This document shows, one piece after another, positions 45,979 to 56,534 of a stretch of DNA of 64,000 nt (within the stretch, counting starts at the first letter, position 1; every line of letters begins with the position of its first letter). Source of the stretch: Hyphomicrobium_A sp963776675 (lineage in GTDB: Bacteria > Pseudomonadota > Alphaproteobacteria > Rhizobiales > Hyphomicrobiaceae); assembly GCA_963776675.1 (NCBI GenBank), contig CAVZNR010000036.1:62001-126000 (forward strand), written 5' to 3'. Under the pieces are notes generated by a model that was not told the DNA's origin, searched no databases, and was given only the letters and a program-made list of their open reading frames with translations. The position numbers and the translations under genes were made by a program.

Positions 45979-46981
45979 GTGCTACGAGTCGGACAGCTCT
46001 GGAAAACGTCCGGCCCCCTCGCTGACGCTAAGGCAGTCAGCGAGAGGCCGCCCGATGTCGGCGTGTGGGGCGACGGCCTCGTCGATCGATCCCTGACATC
46101 CCTGTGGTATCCGTCCGGCTGGAGCGAGGTCGGCGACGACGAGCTCGTGTTCATGCTCCCGACGCTGAGCACGTGGCAGACGGACCCTTCCGGCACGAGG
46201 GAACAGAGCCGCGATGGTCCCGCCCACTATCTGAGCCGCATGCTCGCAGCCCGCGCCCAGGCGGCGGCCGCGCTCATCGCATCCAACAGCCCCGGCACAG
46301 CGACGGCGACACCGGCACTTGCGCTCGCCGCACTCGTTGACCGCGGCTTCCTCACCGCCATTGCGCCCAAGGAGTTGGCGGCAGCCGTGGCTGCCACCGA
46401 CGACGCACCGCATGCTCCCATCACCGCAGCCGACGATGGAGTTGCGCTGCCCGACTGGCTCGTGCTCGAGCTCACGGCGCTCGCGCACCTCGACCGCATG
46501 CTTGCTCGACGCGCGCGGATCCAAGCCCGACCCGGGCACGGCCCCGATGGTGGACTGGCCGCTGTCGCTTGCCGACGTGACGCTTGCCAGCATCAACGCG
46601 CGCCTCAACGGAACCTACGTCTACCCGCAGTTCGCCCACGCCCACGAGCTGCTCACGGCAGCCGCGCTGCTCGGCCATCTCGCATGCGGGCGCCCGGCCT
46701 ACATTCCCCCGCACGTGGCCCACAGCCTCGTCGACCTGCTGTCGCGCCGCGGCAAAACCACCAAGGCGGCACGGATGCGTGCACGCCGATCGTGCGCACC
46801 TACGCCGACCTCGCCGGCGGAGCGCAACGCACGCTTCTGCATCGCGCGGCGTGCCGCACAATCGGGGCGTCCCTACCTCGCGCGGCCGCGGCCAGCGATA
46901 GCCCCTTCCGACTCCGGACGCACAACCTGGAACGCCCGCCTGGCGCAACGCATCGCTCAGGCTTGGAACGTCTCTGCGTAA
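45979..46981 (+). pseudogene. Hypothetical protein with an apparent frameshift
   Basis: The frame from 45979 is coding-like to LVLELTALAHLDRML. A second frame then reads GTAPMVDWPLSLADVTLASI, LNGTYVYPQFAHAHELLTAA and ends TWNARLAQRIAQAWNVSA at 46981. One extra base around 46505 would explain it. About 330 residues in all. No family is recognised; it sits directly before the Wzc-like gene, so an exopolysaccharide role is possible. The start is uncertain. Confidence 0.4.
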
Positions 46982-46995
46982 TAGAGGCACCACAA

Positions 46996-49051
46996 ATGCA
47001 AGACCATGTGACCCCCTACTCTTATACGATTGCCAGCCGCGGCCCCGGCTACAGCGGCGATGGCGAGTTCATCACGCAATACGATATCCGGCGCTTCATA
47101 AAGCGCTACATGAAGACGATCCTGACAGCCACCTTGCTCGGCATCGTCCTGGCGGCGCTCTACGTCTTCACCGCCGTTCCGCTTTTTACCGCGCGTACGC
47201 AGATCATCATCGATCCGAGCCTGCCGCAGGCGATGCAGCAGTCGCAGCAGGATGGCCTCTTTTCCATCGACAACGCGCAGGTCGAGAGCCAGCTCGAGGT
47301 GCTGCGCTCGGAGAAGATCGCAATTGCCGTGATCAATAAGCTGAAGCTGCAGGACGAGCCGGAGTTCAGCGGCGGCGACGGATTCTCGCTGATGTCGCTT
47401 TTGTCGCTGCCGTTCCAGCTGTTTCCCTCCGGGACCCTCGATCCCGAGACCGCCCGCTTTCTCAAGGAGCGCGCCACCTTGGCAAGGTTCCAGTCGGGGC
47501 TGAACGTGCGCCGCGTGGGCATGTCGTACGGTATCGAGATACTGTTCAGCTCCCGCAGCCCGGCGCTTTCGGCGAAGATCGCCAACGCGACGGCCAACGC
47601 CTACATCGGCGAGCAGATCGCGGCGCGCGCGCAAGCCGCGCGCCAGGGCGGCCTTTGGCTCGAGGAGCGGATCAACCAGCTGCGCACGCAGATGAACAGC
47701 GCCGCGCTCAAGGCGCAGGAGTTCCGCGCCAAGCGCGACTACCGCATCGCCGTCGGCCGTCGCAGCGCCGGAGAGGACTCCCGAGCACGAACGCGCAAAC
47801 CGAGAAAGGACCGCGCGACCAAGCGGCAGAATACGCTGGAGGAGCTCGACTCTACGGCACAGACCTACCGCCGCATCTACGAAAGCTATCTGATGGCCTA
47901 TACCAAGTCCGTCCAGAAGCAGTCGTACGCCGGCACCAACGCCCGCATCATCACCGAGGCGACCCCGCCTCTCGGCAAAAGCCATCCCCGAACCAAGCTC
48001 ATCCTCGCTTTCGGCGCCTTCATGGGTGCGCTCGCCGGGCTCGGCATCGCCTTCTTCCGCAACAGCATCGACTGCTGCATCACGGGGCCCCGCCAGATCC
48101 GCGAGGAGGCCGGCGTGGAGTGCCTCGCCAGCATCCCGCTGCTGGCCCCGCGCGTATCCACCTCGGCCGCGGCGCGCGCGCGCGCCATATTCCGCAAGGG
48201 CGCCTTGGGCGACATGATCAGGGCCGTCGTCTCCGACCCGTCGGGAACCCGCGGCAAAGCGTCCAAAGCGGTGGCGGATTTCGCCAAGAGCACCGTGGGA
48301 TTAAAGGGAGCCGAGGCCAATCTTCCGCGTGACGACGCGCTCGACGCCGTCCTGAGCATGCCGTTCTCGGGCTTCAGCCACGGCATCAAGACCCTCAAGA
48401 CCGCGATCGCGCTTGCCGGCCGCACGCGCCAGATCCGCTGCGTCGCCGTCACGTCGGCACTGCCGAACGAGGGCAAGACGACGATCTGCGCCAACCTCGC
48501 CACGCTGTTCGCCGTGTCGGGCGTGCGCACGCTGCTCGTCGACGGCGACCTGCGCAACGCCTCGCTGACGCGCGCGCTGGCGCCTACGGCGGAGTGCGGG
48601 CTGGTCGATGCCATCACGGGCAGCGCGGAGCTGTCGAAATGCATCGTGCCGGCGAACGACCGCGGCCTCGATCTGCTGCCGGCCTTCGGCAGCTCGCCGG
48701 CGCCGTTCCCGGACGACATCCTCGGGTCGGAGCAGGCCCAGTCGCTGCTGCGCGATCTGCAGACCACCTACGACATCATCCTCATCGAGCTGCCGCCGCT
48801 GGCCGCCAGCCTCGACGCGATCGCCATCGGCTCGCTGCTCGACTGCCACGGTGCTGGTGGCGGAGTATGGAAAGACGCCGCTGCCAGTTCTGTCCGAGAC
48901 ACTCCACCTGTTGCGCAACGCGCAGGCAGAGGTGCTCGGCGTGGCGCTCAACAAGATCGATACCTCGACCGTGCAGTATGGCGACGTGGCTGCGAGCTAT
49001 GTCGGATACGCGGCCCGGCGACGCCCGATGGCCCTGACAAGCCGGGGCTAG
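46996..49051 (+). pseudogene. Wzc-like polysaccharide co-polymerase/BY-kinase with a C-terminal frameshift
   Basis: The N-terminal Wzz domain has two membrane helices (ILTATLLGIVLAALYVF and LILAFGAFMGALAGLGI) around a coiled-coil periplasmic part. The kinase domain has LPNEGKTTICANLA (Walker A), LLVDGDLR (A') and IILIELPPL (B). After GSLLD the expected ATVLVAEYGKTPLPVLSETL continues in another frame to 49051; one extra T at 48844 explains it. The C-terminus has only two or three Tyr rather than a rich cluster. Such proteins set chain length and control export with the ExoF/Wza partner encoded next door. Confidence 0.88.
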
Positions 49052-49343
49052 GCCGATCGGTCTGCTCCGGCTCCCTTGAACGCCGAGCCGTCATCAGCGC
49101 AGCGTCATTCGTGACGCTGCGCTTACCTTGCCTAGACCCCTTACCCGGCCGAGCGACGGGGCGCTGCCCTGCGCGCAAGGCTATCGGCATGAGCGCGAGC
49201 CCGTTCCCGAGCTTCACGCGAGTGGTGACTTGGCGCAACACCGTGGCGTTCCCGGTGCGTCTCACGCCGCACTGACGCGAGGACAAGCCGTACGCTGGAC
49301 CGCGTCCGCACGACCCTAACGCGCGCAGAGCACTTGCCAAAAA

Positions 49344-49361
49344 GGCCCGCGCAGGCGGGCC
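49344..49361. terminator. Bidirectional terminator between convergent EPS genes
   Basis: GGCCCGC-GCAG-GCGGGCC is a perfect 7-bp stem, preceded by AAAAA and followed by TTCTCGTTT, so it can work in both directions between the wzc-like gene and the minus-strand export gene. The rest of 49052-49410 shows no gene. Confidence 0.75.
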
Positions 49362-49410
49362 TTCTCGTTTGGCGCTTATTGTCTTTCTGGATTGGCCGTA
49401 GAGCTGCCGA

Positions 49411-50832
49411 TCAGCGCAGCCGCTCGGTGGAGACCTCGACCGAGCCCGTCTGCGCCGCTTCCCGCGAGGCGATCGGCGACAGCGGCTTGGCGGGCGGTTG
49501 ATCCAGCTCCGACTGGCGCAGCGGCGTGGGGAAAGACTGACCCAGCGCCGACCGGCGCAGCGGTTGCTCGACGATGACCGTGTCGCCCGGCTGGATCACC
49601 GCGTCCTCGGAAACGACCTGCTCGTTCGACGTTTCCTGGCCCTTGCGCCGGATCTTGAAGATCGGCTGCAGCTCCTTGCCATCCTCGGAGGCCATGAGCT
49701 GAGGCGCCAGAACCTCGGTCTCGTAGAGCAGGTTCTTGGAGGTTTCGGCGCGGGTCCTGATCTCGTCGAGCCGCGCCTGGGTCTTCTGCATCTCCGACGA
49801 GATATCGCTCGAGCGCTTCGACTGCAGATCGACGATGGCGATCTTCGTCTTCGAGATCTCCTGGCGCGCCCGCATCAGGCTCGCCTCCATACGCAGCCGC
49901 TCGCCGTCCACCTGCGCCATGTTGCGCTCGAGCGCCAGCTTGCGCGGGGCGGCGGTCAGACCCTTCTTGTAGAGCTTCATGACCATGTCGAGCTCGGCCC
50001 TGACCGATTCGGTCTCCGTCTTATGGACATCGAGCTGCTTCTCCAGGGAGAGCACCTCCTTGTCGAGGTAGGATTCCAGCTGCTGCAGGGCGTTGACCTG
50101 GGTCTCGTAGGCTTGGCGCCTGGTATCGAACACGAGCTGCTCTTGCTTGAAGGTCGGGGCCAGGGCGGGATCGTCCATGCGTCGCTTGACCTCTTCGGGC
50201 CACTTGATCTCGCTGGCGTTGTCGAGCTCGGCCTTCAGCCGCGCCATGCGGCCCAGCAAGGTCTGCGTCTCGATGTCAAAGGATTGGAGATCCCCGCGCG
50301 TGGCGATCGACTCGCGCTGCAGCCGCAAGGAGCCAAGGGCATTGCGCTGCTTGCCGCCGGCGATCGCGTAGGCGCCGAGCACTGTCAGCCCCGGGCGGTA
50401 AGGATACTCGCCGGGCTTCTCCACGGTGCCGATCACGTAGAACGGGCGGAAATCGACCACCTCGACGGTGACGTCCGGCGGGTCCAGGAACCCCATGCGG
50501 TCCTTGAGGCGCCCACCGAGATCCTGTGCCAGCTGCGTCGAGCTCAAGCCGCTGGCGGGGACATCGCCCAACAGCGGCAGCGACAGGAAGCCCGAAGGGT
50601 TGACGGTGTACTCGGCCTTGAATGCGGTCCACTCGTAGATCTCGTCGCGCGCGGGGCGCCACTCGTAAACCTTGATGCGCACCTTGTCCTGCGGACCCAG
50701 CCGATATTCGGGCTGCACATTGGCGCTCTCGGCGCCATCCTTGGCGGCGACGACCTCGGTGGTCCAGGGCAGCGAAGCAAGACACAGGGCCATGAGCCCC
50801 AGCGCAGCGCCGATTGATTTGCTGTTGATCAC
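49411..50832 (-). CDS. ExoF-like polysaccharide export protein
   Basis: 473 residues from a GTG at 50832 with AGGAG about ten bases upstream. A signal peptide is followed by a Poly_export domain (YRLGPQDKVRIKVYEW), an SLBB-like segment (FYVIGTVEKPGEYPYRPGLT) and a long alpha-helical coiled-coil (about residues 190-390), the layout of S. meliloti ExoF rather than a short Wza. It would form the periplasmic/outer-membrane exit working with the Wzc-like protein. It is convergent with that gene. Confidence 0.88.
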   Translation of the reverse strand: MINSKSIGAALGLMALCLASLPWTTEVVAAKDGAESANVQPEYRLGPQDKVRIKVYEWRPARDEIYEWTAFKAEYTVNPSGFLSLPLLGDVPASGLSSTQLAQDLGGRLKDRMGFLDPPDVTVEVVDFRPFYVIGTVEKPGEYPYRPGLTVLGAYAIAGGKQRNALGSLRLQRESIATRGDLQSFDIETQTLLGRMARLKAELDNASEIKWPEEVKRRMDDPALAPTFKQEQLVFDTRRQAYETQVNALQQLESYLDKEVLSLEKQLDVHKTETESVRAELDMVMKLYKKGLTAAPRKLALERNMAQVDGERLRMEASLMRARQEISKTKIAIVDLQSKRSSDISSEMQKTQARLDEIRTRAETSKNLLYETEVLAPQLMASEDGKELQPIFKIRRKGQETSNEQVVSEDAVIQPGDTVIVEQPLRRSALGQSFPTPLRQSELDQPPAKPLSPIASREAAQTGSVEVSTERLR

Positions 50833-51302
50833 GATGCTTTCACTCCTAGCGAGCGGGCAGTTCAATCGCGGGAATTGCATAGCCCGGGCCAGACTGCGGC
50901 CAACCACTGTGGCCGAACAGGCGAAGGGGCGGGCCGCGCGCGCGACAGACCTCGTTTAAGCGTCGACAGCAAGGTAGCGGCCGAGGCGGCCCCTGGGATC
51001 ACCAACAAAAGTTGATCCCCGCCCGGCGACACGCCGCGTGCCATGCCCAAGCCTACGCCCTTCCGCTTGCCCCCCTACCACAAAGGATGCGCCCCCCTAT
51101 CCCCCAGGCGGGACTCGTGCCCCCGTGCACACGGCCAACGACACGTCCAAGGCGCCGATGGGCTGTCTTGATGACGCACACCGTTCATCGAATACTCCGT
51201 CAGATAAGCGAGGCGCCGGGGTCCGGACGTCGAGCGCGAAAAGAAAAAAGCTAGAAGCAAACGGGTCCAGCGAGCGGACGCGTTTCAGCAATCGGGGACA
51301 GC
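50833..51302. other. Divergent intergenic region between exoF-like and GT4 genes
   Basis: 470 bases with C-rich tracts around 51060-51130 on the plus strand. Promoters for both neighbours should lie here but no clear boxes are assigned. Confidence 0.4.
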
Positions 51303-52521
51303 GTGGCTCGAAACTCCCAAGATCGGGCGCCCGGCCACCAAGAGATGCGCATCGCCATCGTGCACGATTGGTGCCCGAACTTCCGCGGCGGCGAGCGGGT
51401 GCTGGCCGAGCTGTGCCGCATGTTCAAAGGCGCAGAGGTTTTCACGCTGTTCGACTTCCTCTCTCCCGAGGAAAAAGAGCAGCATTTCCCCGGCGTCGTC
51501 TTCCATACGTCGATCGCCAACCGCATCCCGAAGGTGCGCAGGTTCTACCGGACGCTGTTTCCCATCTGCCCCTTCCTGATGGAGCAGTTCGACGTCACCG
51601 GCTACGATGCGGTCATCTCCTCATCGGCGGCCTTCGCACGCGGCGTGCTGACAAGACCCGATCAGCCGCACCTGTGCTACGTGCACAGCCCCGTGCGTTA
51701 CGCCTGGGACGAGCAATTCTCCTACTTCCAGCAGGGCGGCATCGGATTCGGCCCCAAGGGGCTGTTGTTCCGCTACCTGGTACACAAGCTGCGAATTTGG
51801 GACACGCGCACCGCGCATGGGCCCGACCTGATGCTTGCAAACTCGAGCTACATCCGCTCGCGCATCAAGCGCATCTACGGAACCGACTCCCAGGTCGTCT
51901 TTCCTCCTGTCCCCGTCGATGAGCTCGAGTTCTCGCAGGAAAAGGAAGACTACTACGTCACGGCGTCGTTTCTGGCGCCCTACAAGCGCACCGACCTCGT
52001 GATCAGTGCCTTCAATGCCATGCCGGACAAGCGGCTCCTGGTCGTCGGCGACGGCCAGCAGGTGCGCGCTTTGCGGTCCCTGGCCGGTCCGAACGTCGAG
52101 TTTACCGGCTTCCTGCCGCGCGCCGAGTACGTGAAAGCCGTGTCGCGGGCGCAGGCGCTCGTCTTTGCGGGGTGCGAGGATTTTGGCATCGCGCTGGCCG
52201 AGGCACAGGCCTACGGCACGCCGCTGATCGCCTTCGGGCGTGGTGGTGCCACCGACATCGTGCGCCCGCTCGGGGTGGTCGACAAACCAACCGGCATTCT
52301 GTTCCAGCGCCAGACGGTCGAGGCCGTCGTCGAAGCGGTCGAACGCTTCGAGGCAAGTCGTGGGGCGCTACTTGCCCTCCGCCTGTCGAGAGAATGCCAT
52401 GCGTTTCGCGCCGGAACGCTTCGTACGCGAGGTGGCAGCAGCGTTCCAGGCAACAGTGAAACAGCACGAGGCAGGAAACTTCGCCACAGGTCAGGCGTTT
52501 ACCACGATGGCGGCCGAATAG
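51303..52521 (+). pseudogene. GT4 glycosyltransferase with a C-terminal frameshift
   Basis: A GT-B enzyme: IAIVHDWCPNFRGGERVLAE at the N-terminus, YVHSPVRYAWD in the middle, and the GT4 donor-site signature FAGCEDFGIALAEAQAYGTP. After RFEAS the normal family ending LPSACRENAMRFAPERFVRE is in another frame, stopping at 52521. One extra G in the run 52362-52365 would account for it. It transfers a hexose (often mannose) to a lipid-linked repeat unit. Start at GTG 51303 or ATG 51345. Confidence 0.85.
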
Positions 52522-52764
52522 CATGCGCCACAACCCCCAATAAGAACAATGTTGAGTGACGCCGTGAAGCAGTTGTCGAAGCGAGCGGAGCCGGTGGCTC
52601 GATGTCGAGCCGGCGGGCGCTCGCGCGCGAAGGATCAAGCCCGGTGCGGGGCTGCCTAGATGCAGCATCGCCACGGTCGAGTTAGTCCCGATCACGCCTT
52701 CGGCTTCTCAGCCGGCGGCCTGCTCCGGGCGTTCTGGTCAATTTCTGAGCGAGCCAGTCGCCGC

Positions 52765-53844
52765 ATGAGTATCGTAGACGACATCAGGGCGCGTTTTCTC
52801 TGCCAGCCCGCCATTCCGGAGCGGACTGGACCGCACGCGGTCGGCACCACAAAACTGAAGGTGCGCACGCAGGGCGAGGACGGCCGCGTCATCGTCGTGC
52901 AGCTGTGGTATCCGGTCGAGCAGGTGAGCGCCTCCTTACCCGAGCGTGGGCTGAACTGGCTCGCCAAGCTCCTTCATCCCACATGGGCGCCTGCCCTTCA
53001 CGGGGGCCCGCTGGCCCCCATCAACGGCGCGCTTCCGTTCATCGCTTACGTGCCCGACGCGCACGGTCGCCACGACGACAATACGTTCACGCTCGCCAAT
53101 CTCGCGAGCCACGGGTTCATTCTGGCCGCGATCGACAATCCCTACCGGAACGGCAAGCCCGGGCCGGGCGGACATGCCGCGGCGTCCGCGCAAGCGAACG
53201 GTGCGGCCAGCGGCGTCGCCGCGGAGTACTCCAGACGTGTTGCATCCGGCATCAAGACGGTGTCGGCGCTGCTCGACGGACTGCAGGAGCTCGACAGCGA
53301 CGCGCCCGGTGGAGTCTGGGCACACCGTATCAATCTGAGGCAGGTGGGCATTTTAGGATACGCCATGGGCGGCGCGGTCGCGACCGAGACGGCGCTCGCC
53401 GACCGGCGCTTTAACGTTGCCGCAAATCTGGACGGAAGATTGAGCGCTCCCGCCCGCGTGGGCGTTCCCTATTTGCTGATGCTCAGCGATTTCGAAGGCG
53501 CCGCGCAGGGCCCGACCCCTCCGCAAGAGTACCGTCACGCGCAAGATCAGGCTGCATTCCCCGAAAGCCACGTCATCGAAGTCGCCGGCGCCCGGCGCGA
53601 GCACTTCAGCGACAAGCTGATCTTCCCGTCGTGGCTGACACGCGGATGTGCCCAGCTTCCCAGCTACCAGCGCATTCGCGCGATCATCGATTCCTATACG
53701 GTGGCCTTCTTCACCACCTACCTACGCACCGATCCGCACCCGCTCATGTGCGTTCGCCATTCACCTTATCCGGAAGTGCGCTTCGTGACCGGCTCCGACG
53801 AGCACGCGGCGTGGGCCCTGCAAGAGCCGGCCGGAAGAGCGTAG
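52765..53844 (+). CDS. Alpha/beta-hydrolase fold protein lacking the catalytic serine
   Basis: 359 residues from the ATG at 52765. The fold resembles PAF-acetylhydrolase/dienelactone-type hydrolases (VVQLWYPVEQ, LPFIAYVPDAHGR, NLASHGFILAAIDNP), but the nucleophile elbow reads GYAMGG where GxSxGG is expected, so Ser is Ala. A pseudo-enzyme or a polymer-binding role is possible; another residue acting as nucleophile cannot be ruled out. It follows the GT4 gene in the EPS cluster. Confidence 0.75.
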   Translation: MSIVDDIRARFLCQPAIPERTGPHAVGTTKLKVRTQGEDGRVIVVQLWYPVEQVSASLPERGLNWLAKLLHPTWAPALHGGPLAPINGALPFIAYVPDAHGRHDDNTFTLANLASHGFILAAIDNPYRNGKPGPGGHAAASAQANGAASGVAAEYSRRVASGIKTVSALLDGLQELDSDAPGGVWAHRINLRQVGILGYAMGGAVATETALADRRFNVAANLDGRLSAPARVGVPYLLMLSDFEGAAQGPTPPQEYRHAQDQAAFPESHVIEVAGARREHFSDKLIFPSWLTRGCAQLPSYQRIRAIIDSYTVAFFTTYLRTDPHPLMCVRHSPYPEVRFVTGSDEHAAWALQEPAGRA

Positions 53845-54260
53845 CCAACCTCCCGCACATTTCGACGCACCGACGCAATGCGTGCCACGCGCAGCATCAA
53901 CGCGGCACGTGCCGGCTCCCGCCGTCGTGCAGCGACATCCTTCGACATGGTTAAGTGTGAAAAATCTCCCGTGGACCGGGGCGATTGCGCACATCGCGCA
54001 TCTCTTTGGTCGCTGTTGGCACGCGCGGTTGGAACGGCGATTGCAGTGGCCAGCGCAGTCGTCCGGTTAAGCCGGTGTTCGGAGGTTGGTGGTCCCTCAC
54101 CAAAAAGACGTAGCCTGAAGGCGGGCACTTCTTGTTGCAACTGCGAGAATGAAGCTTTAGTTTCACTCATGCTGATAACTTCTTGTTAAGCACTCATTTT
54201 GATGAGGGAGCACAGATTCCGGACGAGAAGGTGGAAGTAACCACGAGATTGAGGCGAGTT
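53845..54260. promoter_or_regulatory. Upstream region of the LuxR-type regulator with direct repeats
   Basis: 416 bases without a convincing gene. ACTTCTTGTT occurs twice (54127-54136 and 54178-54187), and related copies lie downstream of the regulator. These are possible binding sites. Confidence 0.4.
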
Positions 54261-55058
54261 ATGCGTACATCATGCGTGGGATCCAAGGGATCTGCTCGAG
54301 TTATGCCGCGAGAACAACATGCGACACAACTCACCGACACGATCGAAGGCTTGCCTGAGACTGGGCCTGCTGCTCGCGCCAAGGGCGTTCAAAAATCGCG
54401 GGACGCGATCGTCATCATCGACATACGGCTGCTGTCACGCGAATGTTTGGCGCGTGTGCTGAGCATCGAATGCGATGCACCGGTCGTCTGTTACTCGACC
54501 ATTGACGAGTGGCTCGAACAGGGACAGTCGACGCCCGCTTCGCTGCTCGTGCTGTGCCAATGTGGTCGCTCCAAAGCCGACGCCATCAAAGAGGTCGAGC
54601 GTCTCTCCGAGCTCGCCGAACAGATCAACGGGGCGCCCGCCGTCATTCTTTCCGACAACGAGGACCCCGATCTGATCGTGCAGATGCTCGGCAAGAACGT
54701 GCGCGGGTATGTGCCGACCAGCCTGTCCATAAACGTCGCCGTGCAAGCGATGGAGCTTGCGCGCGCCGGCGGGGTGTTCGTTCCCGCCAGCAGCCTGATC
54801 GCGGCTCATCGCGTTCCCGACGCTGCCGCGAGCGCCATGCAGAAGGCAACCGGTCTCTTCACCGCACGTCAGGCAGCTGTCGTCGATGCCCTGCGTCGCG
54901 GCAAGGCGAACAAGATCATCGCCTACGAGCTCAAGATGCGCGAGAGCACGGTGAAGGTCCACGTTCGCAACATCATGAAGAAGCTGCACGCCACCAACCG
55001 TACTGAGGTGGCCTACATGGCGAACCGCCTGTTCAACGGCGAGGAGCTGGCAGGCTGA
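54261..55058 (+). CDS. LuxR/FixJ-type transcriptional regulator of the EPS cluster
   Basis: 265 residues from the ATG at 54261, with GAGG six bases upstream; an earlier TTG at 54183 is less likely. The N-terminal part is receiver-like (IVIIDIRLLSRECLARVL) but lacks a clear phospho-Asp pocket. The C-terminal HTH is LuxR-type: LFTARQAAVVDALRRGKANK, ELKMRESTVKVHVRNIMKK. It probably controls the flanking polysaccharide genes. Confidence 0.85.
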   Translation: MRTSCVGSKGSARVMPREQHATQLTDTIEGLPETGPAARAKGVQKSRDAIVIIDIRLLSRECLARVLSIECDAPVVCYSTIDEWLEQGQSTPASLLVLCQCGRSKADAIKEVERLSELAEQINGAPAVILSDNEDPDLIVQMLGKNVRGYVPTSLSINVAVQAMELARAGGVFVPASSLIAAHRVPDAAASAMQKATGLFTARQAAVVDALRRGKANKIIAYELKMRESTVKVHVRNIMKKLHATNRTEVAYMANRLFNGEELAG

Positions 55059-55300
55059 GCTCGCACTCAGTCAGCTAGCTCGCTGACGCTGCTAGCCAGT
55101 GCGGCCATCATTCGCTGCGCACTGGCTCCTCCTCGGGACCAACGGGCCATGCTACCGGCCATCCCCAATAGAAGCAGGTAGTGTCGCCTTCGAACGGCGG
55201 CACCAAGGGCACGCCAATAAGAAGTAGGCGAGCTTCAGCGTACGCACTTTTCGCGCCTTGTTTGCACTCCGGCACGCGCGAAGAATGAGCACAGGGTGAG

Positions 55301-56185
55301 GTGCGCGAAGTGACAAGCAAGACCGTGTCGGAGCTCTCGAAGTTATCCGCCAACACGATGGCATTCGATCTGCCTGTTCACGAAGGCGGTCAGGTGCCGA
55401 CCTCGCACGATTCTGTCCGTACGCTCGACAGACCCAAAAATGGGGTGGCTGCGAACAAGCGAGCCCGAGCGGCCGAATCCGATCTCGGCATGCTGATCCG
55501 TGCAGCGAGCGCCGTCGACGGTCCTACGCCGGCGTCGAGCACGCTTTGGGTGCCAGACCGCACGGAGCCTCAGCCCATCGGCGGCGTCTTTAAGCGGCTG
55601 TTCGATATCGCGCTGGCAGGGTCGACACTGGTGCTCCTCTCTCCCCTGCTGCTGACGGTGGCGCTCATGATCTACGCGACGGCGGGCCGCCCCATCCTTT
55701 TTCCGCAACGGCGCCTGGGCTTCGCCGGCCGCCCGTTTGCCTGCTACAAATTCCGCACCATGGTGAACGACGCCGAGGCGGTTCTAAAGGCGTACCTCGC
55801 CAGCAACCCGGACGCGGCGCGCGAGTGGAACGCCAGGCAGAAGCTCCAAAACGACCCGCGCGTCACCACCTTGGGACACATCCTGCGTCGCTCTAGCCTC
55901 GATGAGCTGCCCCAACTGCTCAACGTCCTCAAAGGCGACATGAGCTGCGTGGGACCGCGTCCCGTCGTCAACGACGAGATCCCCCGCTACCGCCGCTATT
56001 GGAAGCACTACACGCAGGTGCGCCCCGGGCTAACCGGTGCCTGGCAGGTCAGCGGGCGCAACCGCCTCAGCTACCGCAGGCGCGTGGCGCTCGACAGCCA
56101 CTACGTGCGCAAATGGTCTCTCGGGCGCGATATGTGGATCCTGATCAAGACCATCCCGGCGGTGCTGCGGTCCGATACGGCCTGA
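55301..56185 (+). CDS. ExoY-like undecaprenyl-phosphate sugar phosphotransferase
   Basis: 294 residues from a GTG with AGGGTGAG before it. A single membrane helix (LVLLSPLLLTVALMIYA) follows a polar N-terminal region of about 90 residues, longer than usual. The bacterial sugar-transferase core has YKFRTMVNDAE, LRRSSLDELPQLLNVLKGDM and VGPRPVVNDE, KPGLTG-like RPGLTGAWQVSGRN. It starts the repeat unit by adding sugar-1-phosphate to undecaprenyl phosphate. Confidence 0.93.
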   Translation: MREVTSKTVSELSKLSANTMAFDLPVHEGGQVPTSHDSVRTLDRPKNGVAANKRARAAESDLGMLIRAASAVDGPTPASSTLWVPDRTEPQPIGGVFKRLFDIALAGSTLVLLSPLLLTVALMIYATAGRPILFPQRRLGFAGRPFACYKFRTMVNDAEAVLKAYLASNPDAAREWNARQKLQNDPRVTTLGHILRRSSLDELPQLLNVLKGDMSCVGPRPVVNDEIPRYRRYWKHYTQVRPGLTGAWQVSGRNRLSYRRRVALDSHYVRKWSLGRDMWILIKTIPAVLRSDTA

Positions 56186-56194
56186 GGGCGCCGT

Positions 56195-56482
56195 TCAGCG
56201 GCGCAGGGTGGCGAAAAGCCCAATCAAATAGAAGCCTTGCTGGAGCGCCAGCAGCAGCAACAGCACGCCGAGCGTGCGCGGAATGGACCAGCCGTCATAG
56301 ATTGCCGCCGCTAGAGTCGTGACGCTGAGAAGGGCGGCTGCCGCCAGCAGGAACGGCACGCGGAAGCGCAGGCCGATGGCCAGTCCCGAGCCTGCGGCTG
56401 CGAGGCATGCCCACAACAAATTTGTCCCCTCCGGGCTGGCGAGCAATTCACGCAACATGGCCTCGACACTGGTCGGCTTCAT
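56195..56482 (-). CDS. Small membrane protein in the EPS cluster
   Basis: 95 residues from the ATG at 56482. Three hydrophobic helices (LLWACLAAAGSGLAIGL, PFLLAAAALLSVTTLAAAI, LGVLLLLLALQQGFYLIGLF). Not recognised; its place between the ExoY-like gene and a GT4 gene suggests a role in EPS assembly. Confidence 0.6.
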   Translation of the reverse strand: MKPTSVEAMLRELLASPEGTNLLWACLAAAGSGLAIGLRFRVPFLLAAAALLSVTTLAAAIYDGWSIPRTLGVLLLLLALQQGFYLIGLFATLRR

Positions 56483-56534
56483 CGCGTTTTGCAATATGAG
56501 GCGCCCAAATTCCCGCCGCGCAAGCGCCGACGTC

